NCBI RefSeq assembly: GCF_000307875.1
Contig: NZ_AJLS01000057.1
Span: 1 to 64,000, forward strand
Reading direction: 5' to 3'
Length of the DNA: 64,000 nucleotides
Source: Neobacillus bataviensis LMG 21833
GTDB lineage: Bacteria; Bacillota; Bacilli; Bacillales; Cytobacillaceae
The notes below the pieces were generated by a model. The model was given only the letters and a program-made list of their open reading frames with translations, ran no database searches and was not told the origin of the DNA. Made by a program: the position numbers and the translations under genes. Below are positions 54,400 through 63,947 of the stretch, piece after piece (within the stretch, counting starts at the first letter, position 1; each line of letters begins with the position of its first letter).

Positions 54400-54419
54400 A
54401 TTAAAATCGTTGACGTTTT

Positions 54420-54514
54420 TTGATTGGTAAATACTTTGACAGCAAGTGGTAAATTTCGTGGCAACTGCTGGTAAAAAACATGGCAGAGATGGTACATTCT
54501 AGTGGCTGTAATCA
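54420..54514 (-). repeat. Right terminal inverted repeat of the cassette
   Basis: Read inward on the minus strand it begins TGATTACAGCCACTAGAATG and has TGTACCA, then TTTACCA twice, at about 21-nt spacing. On the plus strand this shows as repeated TGGTAAA. It matches the left end in the outer 35 bp. Confidence 0.8.
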
Positions 54515-55445
54515 CCAACACAGCCAATTTCTTCTTCTACAGAAAAGGCGACCTTTATGGTGCCATTAAATTTTGTTTGGTGATGTTGGCCAAAATTTCT
54601 AAAATAACCGCAATGCCTGCTCTGTCATCAGCGCCTAATATGCCTTTTGAGCTTTTTAAAGTAGTTCCTTCTTCAATAATTTTCCTACCTGGTGCAATTT
54701 CTTCAACCGTATCCATATGTGCTGAAAGAAGGATAGTAGGACCCTCTCCGCAATATTTATACGCCAGTAGATTACCCTTTTTGTCAACATAAGAATAATC
54801 AGTGGAGCGACGTAATTTATTTTTAAGGAATTGCCTAATTCTTCGCTCATCCTGGCTAACTCCAGGAATCGTTAATAACTCCAAAAGACCTTTCTTGAAG
54901 TGATCTGCGTTCAGGTCATTCTCATAATCTGGTGATTGGGTCAGCAAAAATAAATTTTCTGCAAAATCTAATAAACTTTCGATTTGATTATATCTAAGGA
55001 GAAGACTCTTACCATTCATTTGAAGCTGGACATCAGTCGGTGTCGCCGCTTTAAGGAGTTTTACTTGAGCCATGCTTAAATATTTTAACAGATCGATTTT
55101 TGCACGGCCATTTCCATGGCCATCGCGACTGCAATAAGTATGAATTCCCAGTTCATTCATCCAGCGGATCATACCTCTAATATAAAGATCAAAGCCTGTT
55201 AGAGGAAGGTCGGAATGAATCGGATTGATTAACATTTCCCGTCCAGGACCATCGATTCGCTTGGAAGCATCTTTTATTACCTCCATAAATTCCTTCTCAG
55301 ATAATTCATCAGGGGAAACCCCTTTATCTGATAATCGGTCAAGGGTTTCGGAAAGTAACTTGGTCGAGATTGTCGTCTTGTGGGCTTTCGCTAAATCCTT
55401 TTGGCTTAGTCCCTGTCTCGCGAATAAAATTTCTTTGTTTTTCAT
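54515..55445 (-). pseudogene. N-terminal part of the split M20/M42-type peptidase
   Basis: About 300 residues from the ATG at 55445. The metallopeptidase signatures are LLSAHMDTVEEI and ILGADDRAGIAVILEIL, after a long N-terminal helical region. Near 54565 one T seems lost. Restoring it gives NFNGTIKVAFSVEEEIGCVG, the catalytic Glu-Glu motif, right up to the cassette border at 54515. So this fragment has both the insertion and a secondary frameshift. The C-terminal part is at 49904-50259. The start lacks a strong ribosome-binding site. Confidence 0.85.
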
Positions 55446-55599
55446 ATAGGCTGTTTTCTAAAAGATTGTTGTTTTTGTATATTTTTATAAAATTAATTTT
55501 TTTGGTTTGGTTAGTAATTAAATATACGATTTAGAAAGAAACCTTTTTTTAAATCAATCGTATAAAATAGAGTAGAATTTATATTAGGAGGTGCGATAA

Positions 55600-55884
55600 T
55601 TGGGATCTCTGTTTGAGTTATTAGGTTCAATAGGTACACTGTTTTTTTCCTTTACAAAGGATGTATCAGAAGAAGAAATAGAGAAGAATATAAAATTTCT
55701 TAAAGAATACCAATGGTTTCAAAATTACCTTAATGATGTTAAGTTTGGAAACTTAATTAAGGACCACAAAGATGTTCGTTATATAATTGGAAAATTTAAC
55801 ATCGAAAAAATGAAAAATATGGTTGGGTATCACAGAAAATATCAAAAGAAAATTCATAAAGTGTTACTTAAAAATTCAAACTAA
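55600..55884 (+). CDS. Hypothetical protein, 94 aa
   Basis: The TTG at 55600 follows AGGAGGTG by 7 nt, a near-perfect ribosome-binding site. One hydrophobic N-terminal segment (GSLFELLGSIGTLFFSF) is followed by a charged helical part with an aromatic patch (YQWFQNYLNDV). It is ended by the terminator at 55915. No family recognised. Confidence 0.6.
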   Translation: MGSLFELLGSIGTLFFSFTKDVSEEEIEKNIKFLKEYQWFQNYLNDVKFGNLIKDHKDVRYIIGKFNIEKMKNMVGYHRKYQKKIHKVLLKNSN

Positions 55885-55914
55885 CTTAATCTTCGAATTT
55901 ATAAAAGACATAAT

Positions 55915-55942
55915 AGACCTGATTTTAATTAAGAGGTCTTTT
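55915..55942 (+). terminator. Rho-independent terminator
   Basis: AGACCT and AGGTCT pair around an AT-rich loop, followed by TTTTCTT. Confidence 0.7.
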
Positions 55943-55968
55943 CTTATGCACTTCTCAGTAGTTCAACC

Positions 55969-56511
55969 ATGTTTATGGCATACTGTGGACTCTTCCTTGC
56001 TAGACAGGCTTTAACTGAAATGGATTCGTTGATAGACAATCCCTATATCGAAATTGATGAAGCACTAGTTGGACTATATCGACCTGAGATGTTTGAAGCA
56101 TTTGGAAAGCTTCTTGAAAATAAGTATTATCGAAAAATAACATCAGAAAAAGAGGAACTGATTACTGAGGATAAAGCCAACTTGATATTGGAAGAAAAGC
56201 CTTCAAATCAAGTGATTTTTTCCTTAATCGATGATGGATTGGATGTATACTATAATGGATTTCTGCTCATTCATCTTGAACAGCCCTCGTTTAATATCCT
56301 ATACTTCCTTTTTAAGTCAGAAAAACTAATGACGGGAGAGGATATGATTGATTGTTTGTTTGGTGGCAAGAGGGAAGAAATAGGTTCCGACGTAATTCGA
56401 CAAACCTTCAGCAGGTTAAGTCGGCGGATACCCAATTGGGAAGAGATCATCTTGACGGAGCCAATTATTCATCATGAACTTCAAGAATCAGGCGCGATTA
56501 TCTATAGATGA
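55969..56511 (+). CDS. Hypothetical protein with possible winged helix
   Basis: 180 residues. The C-terminal 75 residues (FNILYFLFKSEKLMTGEDMIDCLFGG...DVIRQTFSRLSRRIPNWEEI) look like an OmpR-type winged helix. The N-terminal half has no known domain. The ATG at 55969 lacks a ribosome-binding site, so the 5' end may be truncated. A 9-bp hairpin overlaps the stop (56491-56518). Confidence 0.5.
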   Translation: MFMAYCGLFLARQALTEMDSLIDNPYIEIDEALVGLYRPEMFEAFGKLLENKYYRKITSEKEELITEDKANLILEEKPSNQVIFSLIDDGLDVYYNGFLLIHLEQPSFNILYFLFKSEKLMTGEDMIDCLFGGKREEIGSDVIRQTFSRLSRRIPNWEEIILTEPIIHHELQESGAIIYR

Positions 56512-56518
56512 TCGCGCC
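56491..56518 (+). other. Hairpin overlapping the stop codon
   Basis: GGCGCGATTATC pairs with GATGATCGCGCC with one G-T pair. There is no T-run, so it may act as a 3' stabiliser or weak terminator. Confidence 0.5.
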
Positions 56519-56557
56519 TATTGAATGTTTAGGTTCAAATGTGAGCCTTAACCTAGC

Positions 56558-56878
56558 TTATAATTTACATTCCATCCCATTTTCTATATAACGTGTATTT
56601 TGTAATCCGGTTTGGTTTACCAGATATTCAAATACATTTTTTGCAGCCCTTCTGACCATCACGGTTAGAGCTATGTTGTCAAACACTCGGGCGTAGCAAC
56701 GGATTATTAATGTATTATTTTCTTTATACAGATGATAATAGACTGTTTCTTTATGTGTTTTCGAAAAACAGTGAATAAATAGATATTCATCTATTGGTTC
56801 AAGTCCTTTTATCAACCATTCTTTTTGAACTATACGTTTTATTTCCGTGATTTGTATCTCCGATAAATTTATCCTCAT
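56558..56878 (-). CDS. Hypothetical protein, 106 aa
   Basis: A small alpha/beta protein (INLSEIQITEIKRIVQKEWLIKGLEPIDEYLFIHCF...YHLYKENNTLIIRCYARVFDNI). GGGTGA precedes the ATG at 56878. No family recognised. It stands alone and converges with the gene at 55969. Confidence 0.55.
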   Translation of the reverse strand: MRINLSEIQITEIKRIVQKEWLIKGLEPIDEYLFIHCFSKTHKETVYYHLYKENNTLIIRCYARVFDNIALTVMVRRAAKNVFEYLVNQTGLQNTRYIENGMECKL

Positions 56879-57242
56879 ACTAGCTTCACCCAGCTTATTT
56901 TTTGAACTGCATTCTATCTATTTTCATTATACGAAAGTTCATGTTTCTTTTGTTTCGCAAAACGAAGTAAACGCTAGAACCGTCCCTTTGTTTTACGTAG
57001 TAGACAATTACTGCGCAGCAAATAGATCTTGGTAAGAAAAACCTTTGATAATTGGAATGTTTTCTGTCCTAAAATTACTTCAAATGGGTGCTTTTCCAAA
57101 ATAACTGGAAGGCATCTTTTTTGCGTTACAAAAAACTACTTGTTTACGATTTACAGCAAGATATGGAAAGTTTCTTTACATTTGTGATGGTATCCTTCTT
57201 ATTAAGGTAACAAGTTTATTAACATATATAGGTAGTTAGACA
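56879..57242. other. Spacer, no gene seen
   Basis: About 360 bp between two minus-strand genes. A GTAGTAGACAATTACTGCGCAGCAAATAG-like stretch resembles one near 50430 and may be a short repeat. Nothing else stands out. Confidence 0.3.
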
Positions 57243-58112
57243 CTAATAAACGTCGTCACTGGGGAGTTTTTTGATTGGTACGAATATGTGATAGGAAGAA
57301 TCAAGATTATGAATATTCTCAAACACTTGAATAAGTTCAATTTCGGATTCCTCTGTTTCTTGTTTCGAAATCTTTAAAAATCTTGCAAAGTCAGAAATAA
57401 AGACATCTCCTATATCTAGTAGGTCACCAAAATATTTAAACTTAGCACAAAAAAATTGTTGAACATCTACTGTAAAATAATTTGGTTTATTGATTTTTAG
57501 ATTTTGTGGAATCCCGATTAGAGCCTTGAACTTAGTTGAGTTTGGCTGGCAATTGGAATAAATGATATAACAAGGACTATTAATTGTTTCATCAATGCTG
57601 TTTACGAGCATTCTCGAATAAGATCGAATCTTTTCTTTAAAATCACTTCTTGCTAAATCAACTTCAAATGCTACCCCACTTATTCGAGTTGTTTTAAAAT
57701 TTGTTAGTGTAAAATCGGCAACGATATCCCCATTGATGTTTTTAATTGGTCTTTTAATTACTGGAGGAATGTCTTCTAGGGCTATGGTCTTTCCATTTTT
57801 TCTTAGAGAACTTGGGGCGATACCATATTGGCTTTTAAAAGCGCGGGTGAAGGACGATGGAGTTCCAAAGTTTAGTTGATACGCAATTTCTGTTAATGAT
57901 AAGTTTTCGTTTTGAATGTATTGAACAGATGCATTTAATCTTCTTGATAAAGTGTATTGGTTTAATGAACAGCCCATTATTGCAGAAAAAAGTCTATGAA
58001 AATAGTATTTAGACATATTGAAGGAATTTGAAACAGATTCCAATGATAAGGGTTGTTGCAAATTGTTTTCAATATACAATAAAGATTTTTCAATTACTTC
58101 ATAATGTTCCAT
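57243..58112 (-). CDS. AraC-family regulator with GyrI-like ligand domain
   Basis: 289 residues from the ATG at 58112, chosen because TTAGGTGACGAG lies just upstream; a longer frame to 58184 lacks such a signal. The N-terminal AraC DNA-binding domain has both helix-turn-helix parts (LSLESVSNSFNMSKYYFHRLF and LSLTEIAYQLNFGTPSSFTRAFKSQYGIAPS). The C-terminal part looks like a GyrI/SOUL-type ligand-binding domain. This is the order of the Rob/SoxS-like drug regulators. It is divergent from the membrane-protein gene at 58251, its likely target. Confidence 0.85.
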   Translation of the reverse strand: MEHYEVIEKSLLYIENNLQQPLSLESVSNSFNMSKYYFHRLFSAIMGCSLNQYTLSRRLNASVQYIQNENLSLTEIAYQLNFGTPSSFTRAFKSQYGIAPSSLRKNGKTIALEDIPPVIKRPIKNINGDIVADFTLTNFKTTRISGVAFEVDLARSDFKEKIRSYSRMLVNSIDETINSPCYIIYSNCQPNSTKFKALIGIPQNLKINKPNYFTVDVQQFFCAKFKYFGDLLDIGDVFISDFARFLKISKQETEESEIELIQVFENIHNLDSSYHIFVPIKKLPSDDVY

Positions 58113-58250
58113 CTCGTCACCTAATTTCAAACATTTATTCAACTCTTGCATACCTAACTTACTATAAGAAGTTTGATTCTGCAATAGCTAGGGTCGTTTA
58201 TAAAATTTGTATTTACTTTAAGAGTAAAAATAAAAATTGGAGGGAATCAC

Positions 58251-58916
58251 ATGAATAATAAAAATGAAAAAAAGCGAAGAATTACGGGAAAGAGTCTAAT
58301 GCGATCGGCAGGTCTTTTTGCAATTTTGGCAGGGATTTTATATATATGTATTCAGTTTATTCACCCAGAGGATCATATATCTTCTGTTAGCACAAGCTTA
58401 TGGGTCTTCATTGCATGTACCACCAGCATTATGTCTCTTTTCAGTCTGATAGGAATTACAGGAATCTATACGAGACAAGCGGAAGAAGCAGACTTGCTTG
58501 GGCTGATTGGTTTTATTTTATTTAGTCTATTTTGGTTAATTTCTATGAATTATAGTTTTAACGAGGCTTTTGTTTTGCCGTTGCTTACAACTGATGCTCC
58601 GAAGTTTGTAGAGGGAATAGTAGGGATTTTTGGTGGAACCACAAGCACAGTGAATCTTGGTATTTTTCCATTATTAGCACCAATTGCGGGGATTTTATAT
58701 TCTCTTGGTGGACTCTTGTTCGGAATCGCAACTTTTCGTGCGAGAATCTTCCCACGCATGGCAGGTGCTTTACTTTCCTTCGCAGCCGTGGTCACCTTTG
58801 CTGCCGCCGTAATTCCTCATCCATTCGATAGGATATTGGCAATACCGATGGGATTAGCACTTATTTGGTTGGGGTATGCTCTTTGGTCAGAACGTAGGAG
58901 AATCAGTGCTGATTGA
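58251..58916 (+). CDS. Multi-pass membrane protein
   Basis: 221 residues with about six hydrophobic helices (SAGLFAILAGILYICIQF, TSLWVFIACTTSIMSLFSLIGI, LLGLIGFILFSLFWLIS and others). GGAGGGAAT precedes the ATG. It is divergent from the AraC regulator, which probably controls it. No transporter signature; similar proteins are annotated as DUF4386-like or unknown. A terminator lies at 58998. Confidence 0.65.
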   Translation: MNNKNEKKRRITGKSLMRSAGLFAILAGILYICIQFIHPEDHISSVSTSLWVFIACTTSIMSLFSLIGITGIYTRQAEEADLLGLIGFILFSLFWLISMNYSFNEAFVLPLLTTDAPKFVEGIVGIFGGTTSTVNLGIFPLLAPIAGILYSLGGLLFGIATFRARIFPRMAGALLSFAAVVTFAAAVIPHPFDRILAIPMGLALIWLGYALWSERRRISAD

Positions 58917-58997
58917 TTTTTAAAGCTATATAATAACCAAAATTGTTAGAAAAGAAAACAGAATAGGAGCATATGATTGGATAATAGTACAGTTGTT

Positions 58998-59046
58998 AGT
59001 GCCAAGGACCTTTCAAATTGTTGGGTGGTGCCTGGCACTTTTTTTG
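58998..59046 (+). terminator. Rho-independent terminator
   Basis: AGTGCCA..GGACC pairs with GGTGCC/TGGCACT, followed by TTTTTTT. Confidence 0.8.
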
Positions 59047-59268
59047 TTTAATTTTCAGTATTTTGTCATTTTTCGTTTAGCGCGGTGGGAGTCATGCACC
59101 GATTAATTTGTGGATTTTTTGTCAGAAAACTCGCATGTAAGGACATCTCCCATAATAAAGTAGGTATAGACGGGTGTAACAAGCCTTTTAGTTGTAATAC
59201 ATCTGGAAAGTTTCGTATGGCGGTAATAAAGAAACCATGGGCTTTTTAAGTTAGATGGGAGGGGTTTA

Positions 59269-60096
59269 ATGCTTCATATTGTAGCCTGTATCAAGCAAGT
59301 GCCTGACACTAAAATTATTAAGATGAATCCAAAAACTAACACGATGGACCGGAGGACAGCGCCTGCGATTTTGAATCCGTATGATGCTCATGCAGTTGAA
59401 GAGGCCGTTCGTTTAAAACAACGATATGGTGGGACTGTATCGGTTGTCACGATGGGTCCACCTCCAGCGGTGTCCGCTATAAAGAAATGTATTGAAATAG
59501 GCGCGGATGAGGGGTATTTAATTACGGATCGCCGGTTTGCGGGTGCCGATACATTGGCAACGAGCTATGCCGTGACAAAGGCGATTGAAAAAATTGCAAA
59601 AACCAGACCCGTCGATTTGATCATTTGCGGAAAAATGTCCATCGATGGAGATACCGGGCAAGTCGGACCCGGAATAGCTAGAAGGCTCGATATACCACCA
59701 CTCACTTCTGTGAACAAAGTCGTGGATATCAATCAAGAAGAAGGATATGCCGTTGTACATCGCAAGCTGGAGGATGGATATGAAGTCGTCCAATCCACCT
59801 TGCCATGTTTATTTTCCGTTGAAAAAACTATTAATGACGTGCCATATTCCCCGATGCCGAACATGCTCAAAGCTGCAAGATACAAACCACATATCTGGTC
59901 TGTTGATGACCTTGAAGATGTAGATATCAAGCAGCTTGGTTTAAAGGGATCACCAACAATTGTTTCCAAAGTATGGGCTCCGCAAAAACCGGCAGGGGGA
60001 ACATTCCTTGAAGGCAACCCAGCAGCACAAGTAGAGCAATTGCTTCAGATCCTGCTTGAAAAGAAGGAGCTGTTTGAAAGTAAGGAGGGAATGTAA
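59269..60096 (+). CDS. etfB: Electron transfer flavoprotein subunit beta
   Basis: 275 residues. ETF-beta signatures: CIKQVPDT at the N-terminus, NPYDAHAVEEAVRLK, IGADEGYLI..R.FAGADTLATS, ICGKMSIDGDTGQVGPGIA, and the middle VVHRKLEDGYEVV. It binds AMP or a second FAD and passes electrons between dehydrogenases and the quinone pool. GGGAGGGG precedes the ATG. It is 0 bp from etfA, whose ribosome-binding site overlaps its last codons. It is slightly longer than classic EtfB, seen also in electron-bifurcating or Fix-type pairs; the type cannot be settled here. Confidence 0.92.
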   Translation: MLHIVACIKQVPDTKIIKMNPKTNTMDRRTAPAILNPYDAHAVEEAVRLKQRYGGTVSVVTMGPPPAVSAIKKCIEIGADEGYLITDRRFAGADTLATSYAVTKAIEKIAKTRPVDLIICGKMSIDGDTGQVGPGIARRLDIPPLTSVNKVVDINQEEGYAVVHRKLEDGYEVVQSTLPCLFSVEKTINDVPYSPMPNMLKAARYKPHIWSVDDLEDVDIKQLGLKGSPTIVSKVWAPQKPAGGTFLEGNPAAQVEQLLQILLEKKELFESKEGM

Positions 60097-61119
60097 TTGG
60101 ATTTTAACGATTACAAAGGTGTTTGGGTCTTTATTGAACAAAAGGATGGAGAGGTTGCCTCTGTATCCCTTGAATTATTAGGTGCTGGTAGGAAATTAGC
60201 TGATAAACGAGGTGTAGAACTAGCGGGTATTCTTATCGGGGAACATGTTAAACCTTTAACAAAGACCGTGTTTGAATATGGAGCAGATACCGTGTATGTC
60301 TATGATCAACCTCTCTTTAAGCATTACCGGACTGAAACCTACATGAAGGCGCTGTTAGAGTGCAGTGATAAATATAAACCGGAAATTATTCTCTACGGGG
60401 CCACCTCAACAGGAAAAGACCTGGCAAGCGCTGTGGCCACCGATTTGCCGACAGGGTTGACGGCGGATACGACGGAGCTGGATGTAGAAGAGGAAACGGG
60501 GTTACTCCTTGCAAGTAGGCCGGCGTTTGGCGGAAATATTATGGCGACCATTTTATGTAAAAAATACAGGCCGCAAATGGCGACCGTACGCTCCAAAGTC
60601 ATGAAGGCGCTGCCCCCAGAGGTGGGGAGAACAGGCAAGGTCATCGAAGAAACCGTCTCATTAAAGGAAGAAGATATCCGGACAAAAGTTTTGGAAATTG
60701 TAAAGGAAACGGTTAAGAAGGTCAGAATCGACGAAGCGGACATCGTTGTGGCTGGTGGAAAAGGCTTAGGCAGCTACGAGGGATTTCAGTTAATACACCA
60801 TTTGGCTGAAACGCTTGGAGGAGCTGTTGGTGCGAGCAGGGATGTGGTGGAAGCGGGTTGGATTGACCACCCCCATCAAGTAGGGCAAACCGGTGTGACG
60901 GTAACGCCAAAGATTTATTTTGCAATCGGGATTTCTGGCGCGATTCAACATATTGTGGGAATGAAAAATGCTGGTTTAATCATTGCCATTAATAAGGACA
61001 AAGAAGCTCCTATTTTTCAGAACTGTCATTATGGAATTGTTGGCGATGCATTTGAAATCGTTCCTGTCCTAATCGAACAGTTTAAACATGCACTTTCTAG
61101 TGACAAGGTGATGAAGTAA
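60097..61119 (+). CDS. etfA: Electron transfer flavoprotein subunit alpha
   Basis: 340 residues starting with TTG at 60097 directly after the etfB stop, with AAGGAGGGA as the ribosome-binding site. N-terminal domain (FIEQKDGEVASVSLELLGAGRKLA, GATSTGKDLASAVA). C-terminal FAD domain with GKGLGSYEGFQL, AVGASRDVVEAGWIDHPHQVGQTG and LYFAIGISGAIQHIVGMK.., then ... ANKD..APIF-like INKDKEAPIF. It forms the heterodimer with EtfB. No dehydrogenase or ETF-quinone oxidoreductase gene adjoins it here. Confidence 0.93.
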   Translation: MDFNDYKGVWVFIEQKDGEVASVSLELLGAGRKLADKRGVELAGILIGEHVKPLTKTVFEYGADTVYVYDQPLFKHYRTETYMKALLECSDKYKPEIILYGATSTGKDLASAVATDLPTGLTADTTELDVEEETGLLLASRPAFGGNIMATILCKKYRPQMATVRSKVMKALPPEVGRTGKVIEETVSLKEEDIRTKVLEIVKETVKKVRIDEADIVVAGGKGLGSYEGFQLIHHLAETLGGAVGASRDVVEAGWIDHPHQVGQTGVTVTPKIYFAIGISGAIQHIVGMKNAGLIIAINKDKEAPIFQNCHYGIVGDAFEIVPVLIEQFKHALSSDKVMK

Positions 61120-61269
61120 GTTAGTGCTGAAGTATTACCATTATTCCTCTCTCATTCGTGAGTGAATTCTTCCCAAGGCTTGTGCTAGCGTTTAGTCTTT
61201 CGGATTAACAATATTTGTTTAACCTCCAAAGACCTTAGAAAATTTCATTTAATCGCTAAACACTTTTTT

Positions 61270-61300
61270 CTTTACTTCACTAAGGAGTAAAGCTTTTTTT
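61270..61300 (+). terminator. Terminator after etfA
   Basis: CTTTACT pairs with AGTAAAG around a short loop, followed by TTTTTTT. Confidence 0.75.
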
Positions 61301-61389
61301 ATGCTATAATTAGTACCAGATAATAGAACTTACTAGTAGGTCTTAGTCCTGTTAAGCAAAATAAATACGCCTAAACTGGAGATAATACT

Positions 61390-62571
61390 ATGTTTGCAAA
61401 TACCAAATTAAAATCACAAAGTTTCTCTGCCTATTTTAAATCACTGGGTATCAAGGAATGCCAAACCAAAGAGGACTTCTGGAAGCATGTAACCGAGGTC
61501 GATCCCTTCTTGGCTAAGGAACTCCAACCCATTATGGACCGCAAACTAAAAGGGAATATTTATGAAGTGAAAAACCGAACACTGCCCTTCAGTTTGGCAG
61601 TAGAATCATGGACGATGAATTTCCATCAGTCCTTGCTCAACTGGATCAGTCAGCAAACTTATTTAAAGCCGAAACGGATTTTGGAAATTGGCTGTGATAA
61701 TGGGTTGCTGTCTTGCAGGTACGCTACCATGTTCCCAGATGCCGAGATTGTAGGGATCGACCTGTGTGGATATGGGATTCGATGTGCTCGGGAGTTGGCA
61801 ATAAAGCAAGGACTGAACAACGTGAGTTTTTACCAAATGGATTTTATGGAGGTATCTGAGCACTTTTCCCTGAATTCTTTTGATTTAATCATTTCTGCAC
61901 GGACCTTTCATGAGATCATGGGGCCTATCATGATTTCAAACTATTGGTCACTTCTAGCGTACTTGAACGAGAATCCAACCTATGGTGACAGTCGTTATTT
62001 AGAAATAGTCCATCGTTTGTTAACGGAGGATGGATTGTATCTCTCTTGTGAACAATTGAAAAATTCCGCAGATCTCGGAAGATGGGCGAATGTGCTTCAG
62101 GATGCGGGTCTCCATATTCAATGGGATGACAGTGGTACTATCGAATACCATGAAATAGGAGTAGATAGGCTGTCTCCTGTGATTGTGGCCACAAAAAGGG
62201 AGACAAATCTCGAAACCTTGGAAGGGATGGAACACCTTTATACGAAAGGTTTCCCACTTGTATTTGAGGAGGGGAGGTCTTATAAAGGAGGGACAGCGGA
62301 ATTTGCATATCAACGGCTGGGGGAGAAAACATTCGTCACAGGGATTCAATTGAAAGTGACGAACCATTGGCATGTGTTTCGACTTGAGCTTTGGGAGACA
62401 GATGGGTTTCTGCTTGTCTATAACTATGGAAATATGGGGTATCATGAATTGGATATTTTACCTGCCTGCGCATATGAAGAGGCACACCAGTTAATGGAGG
62501 AGGCGGTCGGTAAGTTCAGTCACCTTGGTCCGCTTGTTTGGTATTACAACCTGGATGAACGACCAAAGTAG
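61390..62571 (+). CDS. SAM-dependent methyltransferase
   Basis: 393 residues. Class I methyltransferase core at about 95-230: motif I ILEIGCDNGLLSCRYA, motif II EIVGIDLCGYGI, LIISARTFHEIM in the motif IV position. A C-terminal extension of about 150 residues (SPVIVATKRE...TGIQLKVTNHWHVFRLELWE) has no known domain. The substrate is not evident. GGAGATA lies before the ATG at 61390. Monocistronic between two terminators. Confidence 0.75.
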   Translation: MFANTKLKSQSFSAYFKSLGIKECQTKEDFWKHVTEVDPFLAKELQPIMDRKLKGNIYEVKNRTLPFSLAVESWTMNFHQSLLNWISQQTYLKPKRILEIGCDNGLLSCRYATMFPDAEIVGIDLCGYGIRCARELAIKQGLNNVSFYQMDFMEVSEHFSLNSFDLIISARTFHEIMGPIMISNYWSLLAYLNENPTYGDSRYLEIVHRLLTEDGLYLSCEQLKNSADLGRWANVLQDAGLHIQWDDSGTIEYHEIGVDRLSPVIVATKRETNLETLEGMEHLYTKGFPLVFEEGRSYKGGTAEFAYQRLGEKTFVTGIQLKVTNHWHVFRLELWETDGFLLVYNYGNMGYHELDILPACAYEEAHQLMEEAVGKFSHLGPLVWYYNLDERPK

Positions 62572-63008
62572 TTCAAAAAAACATTTTTATACTAGGAAAC
62601 CCTACTTATAGATGTAGGAATAGGATGCCAAGACAAGGTTTTAGTCCTGCTGACGGGGTGATTAAAGATAAATCCCGTGTAACCTTCCAAATTTACACGG
62701 AAGGATTTCAAGGTTAGTACATACGATAATGGGAGAAAAACGACTTTGTACAAATGGCAAAGTCGTTTTTCTTATGGCTCCTTTTTCTCAGAAAATTAAC
62801 TGCAAACTTTTTATCCGCACTTCAAAAGCTAACAAAACTTAATTGATCTACTCTAATTTTCTTTTCACTGTTTTGGTTACAAACATGCAAGTTACAAAAT
62901 TTGTGGTCTTAAATAATGTTACCCTGCATGATAAAATGAATAAACTATATTAAAAAAAGAATGGTATCTTAGATTAAGATCTTCCGATACTAATAGGTGT
63001 GATGAAGT
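62572..63008. other. Spacer with terminator hairpins
   Basis: No gene. CCGTGTAA/TTTACACGG near 62674-62700 is a clear hairpin. The terminator at 62735-62772 follows. AT-rich sequence before 63009 should hold the promoter of the hydrolase. Confidence 0.4.
62735..62772 (+). terminator. Rho-independent terminator
   Basis: AAAAACGACTTTG pairs with CAAAGTCGTTTTT, ending in CTT. Confidence 0.85.
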
Positions 63009-63947
63009 TTGAAAAGAAAAAAAGCAATAATCATGATTATGGGTCTATTCACTGTGTGTATTCTTCTTTCTATTTTTCTTATAGATCGAAATCAAGCAGG
63101 CCTTAAAACAGTTACAACCGTCGCTACAGTTGAATCTGAACAAGTGGAAAATACCGAGGAAGTTGCTTCTAAAGGAGAAGAGAAACCATTAGAGGACCAT
63201 TCCATTAAGCAGGAAAGCCAAAAACCATTCACCGATGAAATCAAGAAAAAGGTACGGGAAGTGTTGAATGGTGTCGTTGATTTCTTCGAAAAAGATCAAA
63301 AGATTGTCGCAATCGGAGACTCACTCACGGAAGGTGTGGGTGATGAAACAAAGAGCGGTGGATATGTCGGGATCCTTAATCACACATTTGAGGATCAAAA
63401 CCTTTCTATCAAAATAGAAAATTTCGGTAAAAAGGGAAACCGGTCGGATCAATTACTTAAGCGGCTGGAAAATAAAGAAATTGCTACTGCTATCTCAAAG
63501 GCTGATATTGTGTTAATCACAATTGGCGCCAATGATATTATGAAAGTTTTAAGAAGCAATTTTACAAACCTAACGCTAGAACCTTTCCAAGTAGAAAGAG
63601 TGGAATATACTGAAAGATTAACAGCCATATTGAATAGATTGAAAGAATTGAACCCAGATGCCCATATTTATTTAATCGGGTTTTATAATCCTTTTGAAAG
63701 TCAATTCGCAAACATTAAAGAATTAGACATGATCATTGATAATTGGAATGAGGCAGGAAAATTATTGACAGAAGAATATGAGAATGTGAGCTTCGTTCCC
63801 ACAGAAGATCTATTTACTAATTCCACGAAAAATTTATTAGCAGCAGATCAATTCCATCCTAACTCCAGGGGCTATAAACTTATCGCCCAGCGGGTCTTAG
63901 AATATCTGAAAGTTACGGAGGAAACAAGGATTGCCAAAACAAATTAA
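63009..63947 (+). CDS. SGNH/GDSL-type hydrolase, YpmR-like, membrane-anchored
   Basis: 312 residues from a TTG at 63009 (AGGTGTGATG upstream). The N-terminal hydrophobic helix (KAIIMIMGLFTVCILLSIFLI) anchors or exports the protein; an acidic linker of about 60 residues follows. The SGNH domain has block I GDSLTEGVGD (catalytic Ser), block II with Gly in NFGKKGNRSDQ, block III GANDIM and block V DQFHPNSRGY (Asp/His). The order and spacing match B. subtilis YpmR-type esterases. It acts at the cell surface on an unknown ester. The gene is complete. Confidence 0.9.
   Translation: MKRKKAIIMIMGLFTVCILLSIFLIDRNQAGLKTVTTVATVESEQVENTEEVASKGEEKPLEDHSIKQESQKPFTDEIKKKVREVLNGVVDFFEKDQKIVAIGDSLTEGVGDETKSGGYVGILNHTFEDQNLSIKIENFGKKGNRSDQLLKRLENKEIATAISKADIVLITIGANDIMKVLRSNFTNLTLEPFQVERVEYTERLTAILNRLKELNPDAHIYLIGFYNPFESQFANIKELDMIIDNWNEAGKLLTEEYENVSFVPTEDLFTNSTKNLLAADQFHPNSRGYKLIAQRVLEYLKVTEETRIAKTN

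Larger units (their letters stand above)
50260..54514. mobile_element. 4,255-bp transposase-less cassette with IS21-like ends
   Basis: The cassette is bounded by terminal inverted repeats starting TGATTAC[G/A]GCCA.T..AATGTACCA and flanked by CCAACAC duplications. It splits a peptidase gene. Both ends carry internal spaced repeats of the T(T/G)TACCA / TGGTAAA type, as in IS21-family termini. Inside are a Nudix gene, small relics, a 77-aa gene and a coupled pair of glycine-rich membrane proteins, but no recognisable istA/istB or other transposase. It therefore resembles a mobile insertion cassette moved in trans. Boundaries are read directly; the IS21 assignment is inferred. Confidence 0.85.

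Noticed and set aside
54481-54800. Plus-strand open frame across the right cassette end
   Set aside because: It is the complement of the interrupted peptidase gene and crosses the insertion border.
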